From the NCBI GenBank assembly GCA_023251535.1, contig JAHEYP010000001.1:1-64000 (forward strand): a DNA stretch of 64,000 nt. Direction: 5' to 3'. Below are positions 53,326 to 63,166 of this stretch, one piece after another. Origin of the DNA: Bacteroidota bacterium. GTDB lineage: Bacteria > Bacteroidota > Bacteroidia > AKYH767-A > OLB10. The notes under the pieces are model-generated. The model was not told the origin of the DNA and did no database searches. It was given only the letters and a program-made list of their open reading frames with translations. The translations under genes were made by a program, and so were the position numbers. How positions within the stretch are numbered: position 1 is the stretch's first letter; each line of letters opens with the position of its first letter.

Positions 53326-55326
53326 ATGCATTTTTATCGCTTTTTTATTAAGAAAATATTTCTGTTAGTATTATTGTGTTCGCTTCATAGTGCTGCGAAT
53401 GCTCAGTATAATACATTATGGATTCCCGATACTTTATCAGGCACTACATTTAACTTAACAGTTCGTGATACGTTTCGTCAGGTTTTACCCGGACAACAAA
53501 CGATCGTTGGCGCCTTCAATCATTTTCCTACTTGGGGACCTACTCTATTCTGGAACAAAGGTGATTCGGTAAATATGTTTGTCACCAATAGCATGCTCGA
53601 CACTACAACGGTGCATTGGCATGGTATTCACCTTCCGGCCATAATGGATGGCGGTCCGCATCAAACAATTGCTCCGAATCAAACATGGAATCCGAAATTC
53701 AGAGTCAAGAACAATGCCGCCATGTATTGGTATCATCCGCATTTGCATATGATGACGCAAGCGCAGCTCGGTTTAGGTATCGGAGGATTAATCATTGTTC
53801 GTGATCCCGTTGAAGCAGCACTAGCATTACCGCGCAAATACGGAGTTGATGATATTCCATTGGTTTTAACAGATAGTCGCTTCGATAATTCTAATCAAAT
53901 TGTATTGTCGTCGTATGGAGATACCATGATGTGCAACTTTACATTAAATGCTCAATACACTATTCCCGCTCAAGTTGTAAGGTTACGAATATTAAACACT
54001 GCTTCAGAGCGATTTTATAATCTCGGCTTCAGCGATAACAGATCGTTTTCGGTTATTGGCACTGACGGAGGATTACTAAACGCACCTGTTTCACTTACAC
54101 GTAAATTATTAGCTCCTGGCGAGCGCGTTGAAATACTCGTGAACTGCACGGGGCAAAACGGAACATCGTTCGACCTAATGGCATATAACTCAGGAATGGC
54201 AACTGATTATCCCGGATGGCAACCAACGAACTATTCTGATGTTCGTTTTCGCAATGATTTAGGCGGAAGGAATTTCAATATTTTGCATCTCAATGTTGGT
54301 CCGCAGACAGCCAACCCTAAAACAACAATTCCTACTACATTAACCACAAATGTATTCCCCGACTCTACAACTTCAATAGCAACTCGAGCAATATCGATGG
54401 CTTTAGGAGGAAGTGCTTGTCCCCCAGGCTACCCCGACTGCTACCAACTAAACGCTACCAACTTCGACATGAATCGAATTGATTATCGTCCGTTGATTAA
54501 CAGCACTGAGATTTGGGAAATCACCAACAATAGCACACTCGCACATCCATTTCATATTCATGATGCGCAATTTAAAATTCTCACTGTTAACGGAGTGAAT
54601 GCACCTGCGGCAGACAGAGGATGGAAAGACGTTGTGGTAGTAAGAAGAAATTACAAAGTACGATTTGTAGTTAGCTTTCCTGACTATGCCGACAGCCTCC
54701 ACCCCTTCATGTATCATTGCCACATGGCACCGCATGAAGATGCAGGCATGATGGGACAATTTACGGTGATGCCAGAATGTGTGCCCACAATAACCACACT
54801 TACCCCAACAACATTAGGAGTAGGTGCATTGGCAACATTAAAAGGAACACATCTCAACAATATCACGAGTGTAAAATTCAACGCATTAACATCATCGTTC
54901 AGCGTAACTAGCGATACTACCATTAAAGCAACAGTACCAACAGGAGTAACTGCAGGAGTAATTACGGCGCAAAATAATTGCGGAACGGCAACTTCGCAAG
55001 CTTATACGGTAGTAGATTCTGCGAATGTCACCGTTAAATTTTTATTACAAGGTCTTTACGTAGCACCCGACAGTATGCGCAATGCGATGGGCATTTATGC
55101 CGATAGTGTAGAAGTTAGATTTTATGCGAAGACGGATGTAAATACTCCAGCGAAAATTATCAAAACAGTCGTTCGTACCAACGGACAGACCTTTTGCAAA
55201 CTACCAGCATCATTTATTGGAAGACAATACTACATCTGCATACGACACAGGAACTCTATTGAGACATGGAGTAAGACAGCAATGACACTGCGCAACGGGC
55301 TCACCTACGATTTCAGCAGACCATAA
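53326..55326 (+). CDS. Exported multicopper oxidase with C-terminal IPT/TIG-like domain
   Basis: A 666-residue periplasmic oxidase; signal peptide MHFYRFFIKKIFLLVLLCSL to ANA. All four copper motifs are present: VHWHGIHLP, MYWYHPHLHMM, HPFHIHDAQFK and MYHCHMAPHEDAGMMG, the last with the type 1 ligands Cys, His and axial Met. So it should be an active blue oxidase reducing O2 to water, of the CueO/CotA/bilirubin-oxidase group. Residues about 485-570 form an IPT/TIG-like domain (TITTLTPTTLGVGALATLKG), not usual in CueO. The rest is a unique beta tail. Copper or phenolic substrates are possible. The redoxin gene follows nine bases later. Confidence 0.93.
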   Translation: MHFYRFFIKKIFLLVLLCSLHSAANAQYNTLWIPDTLSGTTFNLTVRDTFRQVLPGQQTIVGAFNHFPTWGPTLFWNKGDSVNMFVTNSMLDTTTVHWHGIHLPAIMDGGPHQTIAPNQTWNPKFRVKNNAAMYWYHPHLHMMTQAQLGLGIGGLIIVRDPVEAALALPRKYGVDDIPLVLTDSRFDNSNQIVLSSYGDTMMCNFTLNAQYTIPAQVVRLRILNTASERFYNLGFSDNRSFSVIGTDGGLLNAPVSLTRKLLAPGERVEILVNCTGQNGTSFDLMAYNSGMATDYPGWQPTNYSDVRFRNDLGGRNFNILHLNVGPQTANPKTTIPTTLTTNVFPDSTTSIATRAISMALGGSACPPGYPDCYQLNATNFDMNRIDYRPLINSTEIWEITNNSTLAHPFHIHDAQFKILTVNGVNAPAADRGWKDVVVVRRNYKVRFVVSFPDYADSLHPFMYHCHMAPHEDAGMMGQFTVMPECVPTITTLTPTTLGVGALATLKGTHLNNITSVKFNALTSSFSVTSDTTIKATVPTGVTAGVITAQNNCGTATSQAYTVVDSANVTVKFLLQGLYVAPDSMRNAMGIYADSVEVRFYAKTDVNTPAKIIKTVVRTNGQTFCKLPASFIGRQYYICIRHRNSIETWSKTAMTLRNGLTYDFSRP

Positions 55327-55335
55327 AGAATTAAA

Positions 55336-55920
55336 ATGAGAACCTATTTTTTACTATTGATTTTGTCGATTGCGATATCGGCAAAAGGTCAAACCATCAA
55401 CGACTTTCAATTACTATCGACGAGTGGTACTAATTTTAAATTATCCGATAATGCCAATGCGAAGGGATATATAGTAGTATTTACAAGTAACAACTGTCCC
55501 TTTGCGAAGCTCTATCCCGAACGATTAAAAGCACTCAACAAAAAGTATGAGCCTTTAGGAATTCCTTTGGTATGCATTCGCTCAACCGACACAACGGTAA
55601 TGGATGAAGATGTATATGAAAAAATGATCGAGCTAACGAAACGCGAACAATTTAACTTCCCCTATTTAGTAGATGGAGATCAAGAAGTAGCTGCTCAATT
55701 TCATGCCGACAAAACACCGCATGCTTTTGTAATTTGGAAAGAAAACGAACAATGGATAGTAAAATATTCGGGGGCGATTGACGATAACGGAGCAGAAGAA
55801 AAAAAAGTAAAGCATCGTTATGTAGCAGAAGCTGTTGATGCGCTTTTAGGAGGCAAAGAAGTAGCTATTAAGAAAACTGCATCGGTAGGATGTGCCATTC
55901 ACTATCGCAAGAAACGATGA
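55336..55920 (+). CDS. Exported redoxin with a CxxA active site (PRX-like type)
   Basis: A 194-residue periplasmic protein (MRTYFLLLILSIAISAKGQ) of the thioredoxin/AhpC superfamily. The site is SNNCPFAKLYPERLKAL, with one Cys instead of CxxC. The conserved ADKTPHAFVIWK cis-Pro region and the end VGCAIHYRKK, which supplies a second distant Cys, fit the PRX_like1 subfamily. It may work as a peroxiredoxin-type thiol or bind a metal; neither is shown. Its start is nine bases after the oxidase stop, so a joint role in copper or redox handling is likely. Confidence 0.85.
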   Translation: MRTYFLLLILSIAISAKGQTINDFQLLSTSGTNFKLSDNANAKGYIVVFTSNNCPFAKLYPERLKALNKKYEPLGIPLVCIRSTDTTVMDEDVYEKMIELTKREQFNFPYLVDGDQEVAAQFHADKTPHAFVIWKENEQWIVKYSGAIDDNGAEEKKVKHRYVAEAVDALLGGKEVAIKKTASVGCAIHYRKKR

Positions 55921-55983
55921 TAGTTGCGTTAAGGACAGAAGTACCAATCAGTGAATTCTGAAAGAAAGCATTAAATTCGCCGA

Positions 55984-56658
55984 ATGCTAAAGAAAATAAT
56001 CCGCACCATTGCCCTATGCATTGCAGGATTTGTTGCATTAAGTTTTGTGACAGCCTTAATCTTTCGTTGGGTACCAATACCAGCAACTCCTTTAATGGTG
56101 ATCAGGTATTTTGAGATGGAAGACGGCAAGATCGACAAGACGTGGAAACCGTTAAGTGAGATCAACTCATCATTACCATTAGCAGTAGTAACATCGGAAG
56201 ATCAAAAATTCGAAGACCATTTCGGATTCGATATTGAAGCGATAGAAAAAGCAGCCAAGTACAATCAGAAACACAAAGGAGGCAAAGTAAAAGGAGCCTC
56301 CACCATTAGTCAACAGACAGCGAAGAATGTTTTTTTATGGCCATCGCGCAGCTGGATTAGAAAAGGCTTCGAAGTATATTTCACATTCGTGATTGAAGTA
56401 TGTTGGAGCAAAGAACGCATCATGGAAGTATACTTGAATGTAATTGAAATGGGTCCTGGGGTATATGGAGCCGAAGCTGCGGCACAATATTATTTTCACA
56501 AGCCTGCATCGCAACTTACCCGTGAGCAAAGTGCATTGATAGCAGCAATTCTTCCCAACCCAATTAAATGGTCGGCAGCAAAACCAACGCCCTATATTTC
56601 GAGAAAGAAAGCATGGATTTTGCAACACATGCGAAAGATTGAACTAAAAGAAATTTAA
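55984..56658 (+). CDS. mtgA: Monofunctional biosynthetic peptidoglycan transglycosylase
   Basis: Polymerises lipid II into glycan strands at the inner membrane. The 224 residues have an N-terminal membrane helix (TIALCIAGFVALSFVTALIF) and a GT51 domain with SEDQKFEDHFGFDIEAIEKA (catalytic Glu), GASTISQQTAKNVFLWPSR and EVYLNVIEMGPGVYGAEAAA. No transpeptidase domain, so it is the MtgA form. It converges on the two barrel-like genes and is 63 bases downstream of the redoxin gene. It may extend that transcript, though this is uncertain. Confidence 0.95.
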   Translation: MLKKIIRTIALCIAGFVALSFVTALIFRWVPIPATPLMVIRYFEMEDGKIDKTWKPLSEINSSLPLAVVTSEDQKFEDHFGFDIEAIEKAAKYNQKHKGGKVKGASTISQQTAKNVFLWPSRSWIRKGFEVYFTFVIEVCWSKERIMEVYLNVIEMGPGVYGAEAAAQYYFHKPASQLTREQSALIAAILPNPIKWSAAKPTPYISRKKAWILQHMRKIELKEI

Positions 56659-56672
56659 ATTCAATACCGCTT

Positions 56673-57233
56673 TTAGAACCCGAGATTTATTCCTGCGCGG
56701 ATAATAATATCATTGTAATAAGAATATTTACTAGGAGCGAAAACATAAAGACCCATCACCGTAAAATTAAAGCGATTGAATAGTGGTTGTGTATATCCGA
56801 CTCCTGCCATTCCGTTACCAATAGTATGTCGGCTGAGATTGGTTTGAAAAACATTCCACACATCAACATTAATCACTTCATACTCGGCATACAAAAGAGT
56901 ATAGCTAAATAAGCGCTGTTGCGCGAAAATCCTTCCTCCATAGCCATTCGTAGTATATTCTTTTTTAGGTAAGCGAGCGTCATGCAGATAAGTATAAACA
57001 GGTCCTATGCCCACGCCCATATCATTTGCTATTTTATATCCCAAGGTAGGAGCAAAATAAAAATAATCGACATCGCCACCGCTACCACTAATATCGCCTC
57101 CAATAAAAAAGTGAGTAAGCAACGCACCTAGTTTCGGATTATCGAATCCATCGACATAAGCCAAAGAATCTTGTGCCTTAGCAGAATTAAGAGCTATCGT
57201 TAAAAACGCAAATAGAACTAGTAATTTTTTCAT
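56673..57233 (-). CDS. Small outer-membrane barrel-like protein, paralog of the next gene
   Basis: A 186-residue exported protein (MKKLLVLFAFLTIALNSAKA). The mature chain alternates short amphipathic strands and ends in an aromatic residue (IIRAGINLGF), the usual sign of a small beta-barrel. It shares its plan and many segments with 57301-57858 (FIGGDISGSGGDVDYFYFAP versus FYGGDLSLNFGDVTYIYLAP). No family name can be given with confidence; it looks like the Bacteroidota outer-membrane beta-barrel group. Function unknown. Confidence 0.75.
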   Translation of the reverse strand: MKKLLVLFAFLTIALNSAKAQDSLAYVDGFDNPKLGALLTHFFIGGDISGSGGDVDYFYFAPTLGYKIANDMGVGIGPVYTYLHDARLPKKEYTTNGYGGRIFAQQRLFSYTLLYAEYEVINVDVWNVFQTNLSRHTIGNGMAGVGYTQPLFNRFNFTVMGLYVFAPSKYSYYNDIIIRAGINLGF

Positions 57234-57300
57234 ACCTCAAATTTAAATATCCGTACTCTGACAGGCGAATCGATTTTACTCAAATGCAAAAATCGTTTCC

Positions 57301-57858
57301 TCAAAAGCCAATATTAAACCCTGCTCTGATGATAGGATTTTCGTAATAGCTGTATTGGCTTGGAGCTACATTCCAAAGGCCCATTATGGTAAAATTAGAA
57401 TTCTCGCCTATGGGGGCGATATATCCTCCACCTACAAATAAGCTGCCAATATTTGCACGAACTAGTTTAGTCTGCAAAAGATTATAAACCTCAGCATTCA
57501 CTAATTCATACTCGGTATACAGCAAAGCCTGTTCAATAATACGATATTGAGCGAAAGCTCGTCCACCGTAAGTGCTTGTCTCATAATGATAACCGGCATA
57601 ACGTTTGTCGTTCAAATAGCTGTAAGAAGGTCCGAGGCCCACACCAAATTTCGGTGTTACCTTATATCCCACCGTAGGTGCCAAGTAGATGTACGTAACA
57701 TCACCGAAATTAAGGCTTAAGTCGCCTCCATAAAACAAACGATCAGCAAACGAAGGTCCCTGTTTAGGAGGACGCGTAACGCCTAATGTATCCTGAGCCA
57801 ATGAGATATACACTCCTGCGAAGAGCGCCACAACGAACAACAGCAATTTTTTCATCAT
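57301..57858 (-). CDS. Small outer-membrane barrel-like protein, second paralog
   Basis: A 185-residue exported protein. Start chosen at ATG 57858 (MMKKLLLFVVALFAGVYISL), with the adjacent ATG 57855 equally possible; the frame runs open to 57891 but the added residues spoil the signal peptide. The strand pattern VTPKFGVGLGPSYSYLND, AFAQYRIIEQALLYTEYELV and the terminal IIRAGFNIGF mirror the neighbour. About 67 bases separate the two genes, so a tandem duplication is likely. Confidence 0.75.
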   Translation of the reverse strand: MMKKLLLFVVALFAGVYISLAQDTLGVTRPPKQGPSFADRLFYGGDLSLNFGDVTYIYLAPTVGYKVTPKFGVGLGPSYSYLNDKRYAGYHYETSTYGGRAFAQYRIIEQALLYTEYELVNAEVYNLLQTKLVRANIGSLFVGGGYIAPIGENSNFTIMGLWNVAPSQYSYYENPIIRAGFNIGF

Positions 57859-57911
57859 AATATTTTGCAGATCAAAGATAATGGAATCCATTTGATTGTT
57901 TTCTTTGCAAC

Positions 57912-58625
57912 ATGAATAAATCAGGAGGCAAAACGATCCTTATCACGGGAGCCAGCAATGGTATCGGATACGAAACGGCATTATTGATGGCTAACGAGCC
58001 CGGAAATACGGTTATTGCATTAGCACGAAATGAAAAAGCGCTTCAAGCCCTTCGGGAACAAAGTGGGGACAAAATTCTTCCATTGGTTTTCGACCTCGAG
58101 GGTGGCAACTATCCATCGATCCTTGATCATGAAGCAATTAAAGAAATAAACCACCTCGACATATTAATTCACAATGCAGGAAAGATTGTAAACAAGCCTT
58201 TTGAAAACATCACGGAAGAAGAACTCAAAGGATGTTACACTGTAAATGTTTTTGCTCCCTATTTACTTACTCAGGCCTTACTTCCACTCTTAAAAAAATC
58301 GAGCAAAGCACATATTGTGCATATCAGCTCAGTGGGCGGAGTACAAGGAAGTGTAAAATTTGCGGGACTCACGGCATACTCATCGAGCAAGGGAGCACTC
58401 TCGATTCTCACTGAATGTTTAGCCGAAGAATTTTCCCAAACCAACATTAAAGTTAATTGCTTAGCTTTGGGCGCCGTACAAACCGACATGCTCAGTCATG
58501 CTTTCCCCGGTTACAAGGCTCCGCTAACGGCACAAGAAATGGGTAGTTATGTAGCCCGGTTCGCCATGGACGGAAATAACTATTTCAACGGAAAAATCAT
58601 TCCCGTTGCCCTCAGTACCCCATAA
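57912..58625 (+). CDS. SDR family oxidoreductase
   Basis: A 237-residue NAD(P)-dependent enzyme. TGASNGIGYETALLM is the cofactor motif; DILIHNAGKIVNKPFE, the Ser in VHISSVGG and the catalytic TAYSSSKGAL are present. The sequence is close in plan to FabG and other ketoacyl or sugar SDRs, but the substrate is not readable. The acyltransferase gene begins 19 bases later, which favours a lipid role. It is divergent from the barrel-like pair. Confidence 0.88.
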   Translation: MNKSGGKTILITGASNGIGYETALLMANEPGNTVIALARNEKALQALREQSGDKILPLVFDLEGGNYPSILDHEAIKEINHLDILIHNAGKIVNKPFENITEEELKGCYTVNVFAPYLLTQALLPLLKKSSKAHIVHISSVGGVQGSVKFAGLTAYSSSKGALSILTECLAEEFSQTNIKVNCLALGAVQTDMLSHAFPGYKAPLTAQEMGSYVARFAMDGNNYFNGKIIPVALSTP

Positions 58626-58644
58626 ACCTAGTGCCTAACACCCT

Positions 58645-59376
58645 ATGAAAATCTTCCGTGCCATCTTTGCAGTATACTGCATCATTGCCTTTTTGGCAAC
58701 CTTTCTCATTGTAATCCCTTGTTACTTCATCATCTTCAACCTTTGGTCGAAAGAAAAAGCGCCTCATGTAGCACATAAGCTATCGAAGTTTTGGGCACAC
58801 TTAATTTTTGCACTCTTCTTTGTAAGATGCAAAATTGAAAACAAATCCTATATCGACCCGAAGACTCAATACGTATTCGTAGCGAATCACTTGTCGATGC
58901 TTGATATACCTGCTTACGCAGCATCATGCAGTAACACATTTCGATTTTTAGCGAAAGCTGAATTAGCGAAAGTTCCTTTACTAGGATATGTTATAAATAA
59001 CTTATATATCACAGTAAATCGTAGCGACCGTGGTGATCGTCATAAGAGTATCGAGAAAATGAAAGCGACCATCGATAGCGGGCTATCGGTATTTCTTGCT
59101 CCCGAAGGAACTAGAAACACTACCGGTGCGCCATTACTCGAATTCAAAGACGGAGCCTTTCGTTTAGCTATTGCAGCGCAAGTACCGATGGCAGTTCTTA
59201 CTTTAAAGAACGCGCATCACTTACACTCACCAAAGCAATTGCTAAGCATGTCGCCAGGAACGCTACATGGTAGTTGGAGCAAACCAATATCTACTATTGG
59301 CATGACAGAAGAAGATGTGCCCCGTTTAAAGGAAATGGTAAGAGCAGAAATGCTCAAATATCTGCAGAGTGCTTAG
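58645..59376 (+). CDS. 1-acyl-sn-glycerol-3-phosphate acyltransferase (PlsC family)
   Basis: Acylates lysophosphatidic acid, or a related acceptor, at the inner membrane. The 243 residues start with a membrane helix (AIFAVYCIIAFLATFLIVIP). Motif I NHLSMLD (HxxxxD) is at about residue 91, motif III LAPEGTRNTTG at about 153-163, and motif IV VPMAVLTLKN after it. It is in an operon with the SDR gene. A different acceptor, such as a glycolipid, cannot be excluded. Confidence 0.92.
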   Translation: MKIFRAIFAVYCIIAFLATFLIVIPCYFIIFNLWSKEKAPHVAHKLSKFWAHLIFALFFVRCKIENKSYIDPKTQYVFVANHLSMLDIPAYAASCSNTFRFLAKAELAKVPLLGYVINNLYITVNRSDRGDRHKSIEKMKATIDSGLSVFLAPEGTRNTTGAPLLEFKDGAFRLAIAAQVPMAVLTLKNAHHLHSPKQLLSMSPGTLHGSWSKPISTIGMTEEDVPRLKEMVRAEMLKYLQSA

Positions 59377-59671
59377 AAGCAAACCATTGTTTGTTGGTTA
59401 TAATTTCCATCGAACATACCATAGAACTGGCAATATTAATGGCCTCTACTTGTGAAATCTTTTTTTCAAAGATTGATTTTTTATCGGGCTTCTAAACATA
59501 TTGATTGCGGACATTTGAATTTCTTCGTCTCATAACCGAAGAAACAAATTTTCAATTTCATTTCCACCTTCAATTTCATTTAAACGGGATTCATCAGCTG
59601 TCCTCTCTTGAGGACTACCAACCAACAGCTGTCTAGCTGTAATATTATTTATTTCATTTAATCGTCCTCCT
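59377..59671. other. Intergenic region with a hairpin, no gene seen
   Basis: About 295 bases between convergent genes. It contains a perfect 6-bp hairpin GTCCTC-TCTT-GAGGAC (59600-59615) next to CAGCTGT/AGCTG words, and AATTTCATTT repeats. The hairpin lacks a clear T run, so it is not called a terminator. Confidence 0.5.
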
Positions 59672-60049
59672 TTACTTCTTAACAGTTTTCTTCGGCGACT
59701 TACTTGGCGGCGCCGGATCAATTTTTCCGTCGATTACTTCATAGATAGTGATGTCCTCCAATATTTTATTTTTCAATTTTTGATTTAGTCTGTATACTAC
59801 GACCGGCACTATGGCGGGATCGAGAATTTTTCGTGGATCATACTTTAGTAATAAGCAACTTGCGGGTTTATAATATCCACTAAAGTGTAGTCCCTCGAGA
59901 CACTGCAGCTGACGATTAATTTTATATACTCCCCATTCGTCGAGTGTAGCCACTTTAATGACCATTTCTTTCCAGCTCTCATTCATCTGAGCGAAGCCCC
60001 CTGTAGTACAGGAAACAAATCCGATGATGATGGCTGTTTGCTTGAACAT
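59672..60049 (-). CDS. Small exported protein of unknown function
   Basis: A 125-residue protein with a signal-like N-terminus (MFKQTAIIIGFVSCTTGGFAQ); a lipoprotein Cys is not evident. The mature part has YYKPASCLLLKYDPRK and PVVVYRLNQKLKNKILED, then a Pro/Lys-rich tail (PAPPSKSPKKTVKK) that may bind the envelope or nucleic acid. No family recognised. It is divergent from acs and may share its upstream region. Confidence 0.65.
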   Translation of the reverse strand: MFKQTAIIIGFVSCTTGGFAQMNESWKEMVIKVATLDEWGVYKINRQLQCLEGLHFSGYYKPASCLLLKYDPRKILDPAIVPVVVYRLNQKLKNKILEDITIYEVIDGKIDPAPPSKSPKKTVKK

Positions 60050-60182
60050 GAAGGCAATTTACTCGCGCCGAAAAAAGAAAAAACTCATTAATCGTATTTT
60101 TCTTACAAACCCGAAAAAAGTTTAGTCAGCAGAAATTTCGCCTCATTCGACCTTCCTTCTTTTTTTATTGTGTGGCAACGAT

Positions 60183-60190
60183 TATATTTG
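60183..60190 (+). promoter_or_regulatory. Candidate -7 box TATATTTG before acs
   Basis: TATATTTG fits TAnnTTTG and lies 27 bases before the acs ATG. A TTG at 60168-60170 is only 12 bases upstream, too close for a normal -33 element. Confidence 0.45.
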
Positions 60191-60217
60191 AATTTCTAAA
60201 ACCTCACAAACCAGCGA

Positions 60218-62116
60218 ATGAACCCGAGAATTAAGAGCATGGCAGAGTACGAAGCTGCCTATCAACAAAGTGTAGAGCAGCCGGAACAATTCTGGGCTGC
60301 AATGGCGCATGAATTTACCTGGAAGAAAAAGTGGGATAAAACACTCAGTTGGAATTTCAATGAATTTGATGTTAAATGGTTTGAAGGCGGACAGTTAAAT
60401 ATCACCGAAAACTGCTTAGATCGACACCTCGAAACCAGAGGAGATCAAACAGCCATTATATGGGAACCGAATGATCCTACACATACAGTAAGAACACTCA
60501 CCTACCGCGAATTACACAGGGAAGTATGCAAGGCCGCCAATATGCTAAAAGCGCAAGGCGTTCAAAAAGGCGACCGTGTTTGCATCTATCTACCAATGGT
60601 ACCAGAAGCTGCGGTGATTATGTTGGCATGTGCAAGAATAGGAGCTATTCACTCTATCGTTTTCGCGGGATTTTCGGCTCAATCATTAACCGACCGACTA
60701 ACTGATGCGGAATGTAAAATCGTTATCACAGCCGACGGAGCATTCAGAGGGGCAAAAGCCATAGGACTAAAAGAAATCGTAGACGAAGCCCTCCTCACCT
60801 CACCTACCGTTACCAGAGTTGTTGTATTACAACATACGATGACGCCCGTAACGATGGTAGAAGGAAGAGATATTTGGTGGCATGAAGCAGTATCGACCTG
60901 CAGCGATGTATGCGAAGCTACTGTGATGGATGCTGAAGATATGCTTTTCATTCTCTACACATCAGGATCGACAGGAAAGCCCAAAGGAGTAGTTCATACC
61001 ACAGCGGGATATATGGTGTGGGCATGGTACACCTTCAACAATGTATTTCAATATGACCCAGGTGATATTTATTGGTGTACAGCCGATGTAGGTTGGATTA
61101 CGGGACATAGCTATATAGTATATGGTCCGTTGTTAAGTGGAGCCACAACATTAATGTTTGAAGGCGTTCCCACCTATCCTGATGCTGGAAGATTCTGGCA
61201 AGTAATCGACAAACATAAAGTAAACATATTCTATACCGCTCCAACTGCTATTCGCTCATTGATGGCGCAAGGCGACGAGTTCGTATATCCGTATTCGTTA
61301 GAGTCGCTGAAGACCTTAGGATCGGTAGGTGAACCTATCAACGAAGAAGCATGGCAATGGTATTTCGACAATGTAGGAAAAGGGAAATGCTGGATTGTTG
61401 ACACCTGGTGGCAAACGGAGACAGGAGGAATTATGATATCGCCATTAGCGCATATTACTCCTACCAAGCCTACGTTCGCAACATTACCACTTCCAGGAGT
61501 TCAGCTGATGTTAGTAGATGCGAATGGCAATGAATTAGAAGGAAACAACGTAGAAGGAAATTTATGCGTTAAATTCCCTTGGCCGGGCATGCTCCGCACC
61601 ACTTACGGCGACCATGAACGCTGCAGAATGAACTATTTCGCTACCTACAGCAATTTATACTTCACGGGTGATGGCTGCCGCAGAGACTACGATGGATATT
61701 ACCGCATTATAGGCCGTGTAGACGACGTAATTAACGTAAGCGGGCATCGCATGGGAACGGCGGAAGTAGAAAACGCTATCAACGAACATCCGCACGTAAT
61801 TGAATCGGCAGTAGTAGGATTCCCACATCCAATTAAAGGCCAAGGAATTTACGCCTATGTGATTTGCGATCATATGCCTGATCATGCAGATCAACGCAAG
61901 CGAGAAATATTAGAAGTAGTATCGAAGCAGATTGGTCCGATAGCGAAGCCCGACAAGATTCAATTTGTTGCGGGATTACCAAAGACGAGATCAGGAAAAA
62001 TCATGCGACGTATTCTTCGAAAGATAGCGGAAGGAGAAACCGGAAATCTTGGTGACACCTCAACGCTTTTAGATCCTTCGGTAGTAGAAAGCATCAAAAA
62101 CGGCGCACTAAGCTGA
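60218..62116 (+). CDS. acs: Acetyl-CoA synthetase
   Basis: Makes acetyl-CoA from acetate, ATP and CoA by way of acetyl-AMP. The 632 residues match Acs in length and motif order: N-terminal [28 protein letters not shown], the P-loop [55 protein letters not shown] and, near the end, [16 protein letters not shown] with the Lys that is acetylated for control in other bacteria. It stands alone with its own -7 box and terminator. It would let the cell use acetate next to PDH-derived acetyl-CoA. Confidence 0.97.
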   Translation: MNPRIKSMAEYEAAYQQSVEQPEQFWAAMAHEFTWKKKWDKTLSWNFNEFDVKWFEGGQLNITENCLDRHLETRGDQTAIIWEPNDPTHTVRTLTYRELHREVCKAANMLKAQGVQKGDRVCIYLPMVPEAAVIMLACARIGAIHSIVFAGFSAQSLTDRLTDAECKIVITADGAFRGAKAIGLKEIVDEALLTSPTVTRVVVLQHTMTPVTMVEGRDIWWHEAVSTCSDVCEATVMDAEDMLFILYTSGSTGKPKGVVHTTAGYMVWAWYTFNNVFQYDPGDIYWCTADVGWITGHSYIVYGPLLSGATTLMFEGVPTYPDAGRFWQVIDKHKVNIFYTAPTAIRSLMAQGDEFVYPYSLESLKTLGSVGEPINEEAWQWYFDNVGKGKCWIVDTWWQTETGGIMISPLAHITPTKPTFATLPLPGVQLMLVDANGNELEGNNVEGNLCVKFPWPGMLRTTYGDHERCRMNYFATYSNLYFTGDGCRRDYDGYYRIIGRVDDVINVSGHRMGTAEVENAINEHPHVIESAVVGFPHPIKGQGIYAYVICDHMPDHADQRKREILEVVSKQIGPIAKPDKIQFVAGLPKTRSGKIMRRILRKIAEGETGNLGDTSTLLDPSVVESIKNGALS

Positions 62117-62135
62117 AATACTGATAAATAGCAAG

Positions 62136-62165
62136 ATTCCCGGTTGACCAACAGCCGGGAATTTT
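62136..62165 (+). terminator. Rho-independent terminator after acs
   Basis: Stem ATTCCCGG / CCGGGAAT (8 bp) with an 11-base loop, followed by TTTCGTTT. It begins 19 bases after the acs stop. Confidence 0.85.
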
Positions 62166-62202
62166 CGTTTCTGAATTAATTTTATCTTCAGTCGCTAAGC
62201 AG

Positions 62203-62210
62203 TACCTTTG
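62203..62210 (+). promoter_or_regulatory. Candidate -7 box TACCTTTG before the sugar-kinase gene
   Basis: TACCTTTG fits TAnnTTTG, 23 bases before the ATG at 62234. No clear -33 element. Confidence 0.45.
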
Positions 62211-62233
62211 CGGGCTTATTCCAGACAATTATT

Positions 62234-63166
62234 ATGAATAAGCCCATATTGTGCATCGGAGGATCGCTGGTTGATGAAACCTTTTACTGTGTTCATGCGC
62301 CCATCCGCGGCACTAGCAATCCTGCTACCATCGAGAAAAGTGCAGGAGGAGTAGTACGCAACATTGCACACCACTTAGCATTACTCGGTCATCATACACA
62401 ATTGATCACAATCATCGGCAATGATACCGAAGGAGATTGGCTGATGAAAAAATGCACGGATGCGGGCATCGACATGCAGCATACGGTACGCATGAATGGA
62501 ATAACGGGACGATTTTCAGCGATATTAGGTCCAGATGGAGAATTATTTGTTGGCACTGTAGTGAACGAACTAGAGCCACTACTCAACAGCAAAATCCTAG
62601 AGCAAAAAATAGAATTATTAAAATCGGCGAAGCTCATTATCACCGATACCAATATGGCGCCGGAGTGTATACAATGGTTATTAAACTTCTGTGCGAAAGA
62701 ACATATACCCTGCGTAGTAGAGCCAGTATCTATTCCGAAAGCATCGAAGCTATCGTCGATGGACTTATCGGAACTATTCCTTATAACTCCCAACGAAGTA
62801 GAGTTATCATCGATACAAAGTGTATCACCTGAGCCAGGAGAAGAAGCAACCATAAAAGCATTACGTGAGAGAGGAGTAAAACAAGTATGGTTGCGACTAG
62901 GAGAAAACGGATCTGTGATGTATGATGGCAATGAACCCATTGCATTACATGCGCCCGAAGTGAATGTGATAGACAGTACGGGAGCAGGAGATGCGGCATT
63001 AGCAGGATGGGTACACGGACATGTAAACGGAGCATCACAAAAAGACTGTATCAGCTATGGCCACACATTAGCGGCATTAGTACTGCATCAAAAAGGAGCT
63101 ATTTTAAACACGCTCACACCTGCACTTTTAGAACAAGAAAAACAACGACTCTATCCCAATGCATAA
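62234..63166 (+). CDS. psuK: PfkB-family kinase, probable pseudouridine kinase
   Basis: A 310-residue ribokinase-type enzyme. The N-terminal ILCIGGSLVDETFYCVHAPI and GGVVRNIAHHLALLGHHTQL are the sugar-binding part. The C-terminal DSTGAGDAALAGWVHG carries the GAGD anion hole and catalytic Asp. PfkB alone cannot fix the substrate, but psuG overlaps its 3' end by eight bases (63159-63166), and that pairing is typical for pseudouridine catabolism, where the kinase makes pseudouridine 5'-phosphate. Confidence 0.88.
   Translation: MNKPILCIGGSLVDETFYCVHAPIRGTSNPATIEKSAGGVVRNIAHHLALLGHHTQLITIIGNDTEGDWLMKKCTDAGIDMQHTVRMNGITGRFSAILGPDGELFVGTVVNELEPLLNSKILEQKIELLKSAKLIITDTNMAPECIQWLLNFCAKEHIPCVVEPVSIPKASKLSSMDLSELFLITPNEVELSSIQSVSPEPGEEATIKALRERGVKQVWLRLGENGSVMYDGNEPIALHAPEVNVIDSTGAGDAALAGWVHGHVNGASQKDCISYGHTLAALVLHQKGAILNTLTPALLEQEKQRLYPNA

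Noticed and set aside
62392-62940. 182-codon minus-strand frame in the kinase gene
   Set aside because: Shadow of psuK, which shows the PfkB motifs in the plus frame.
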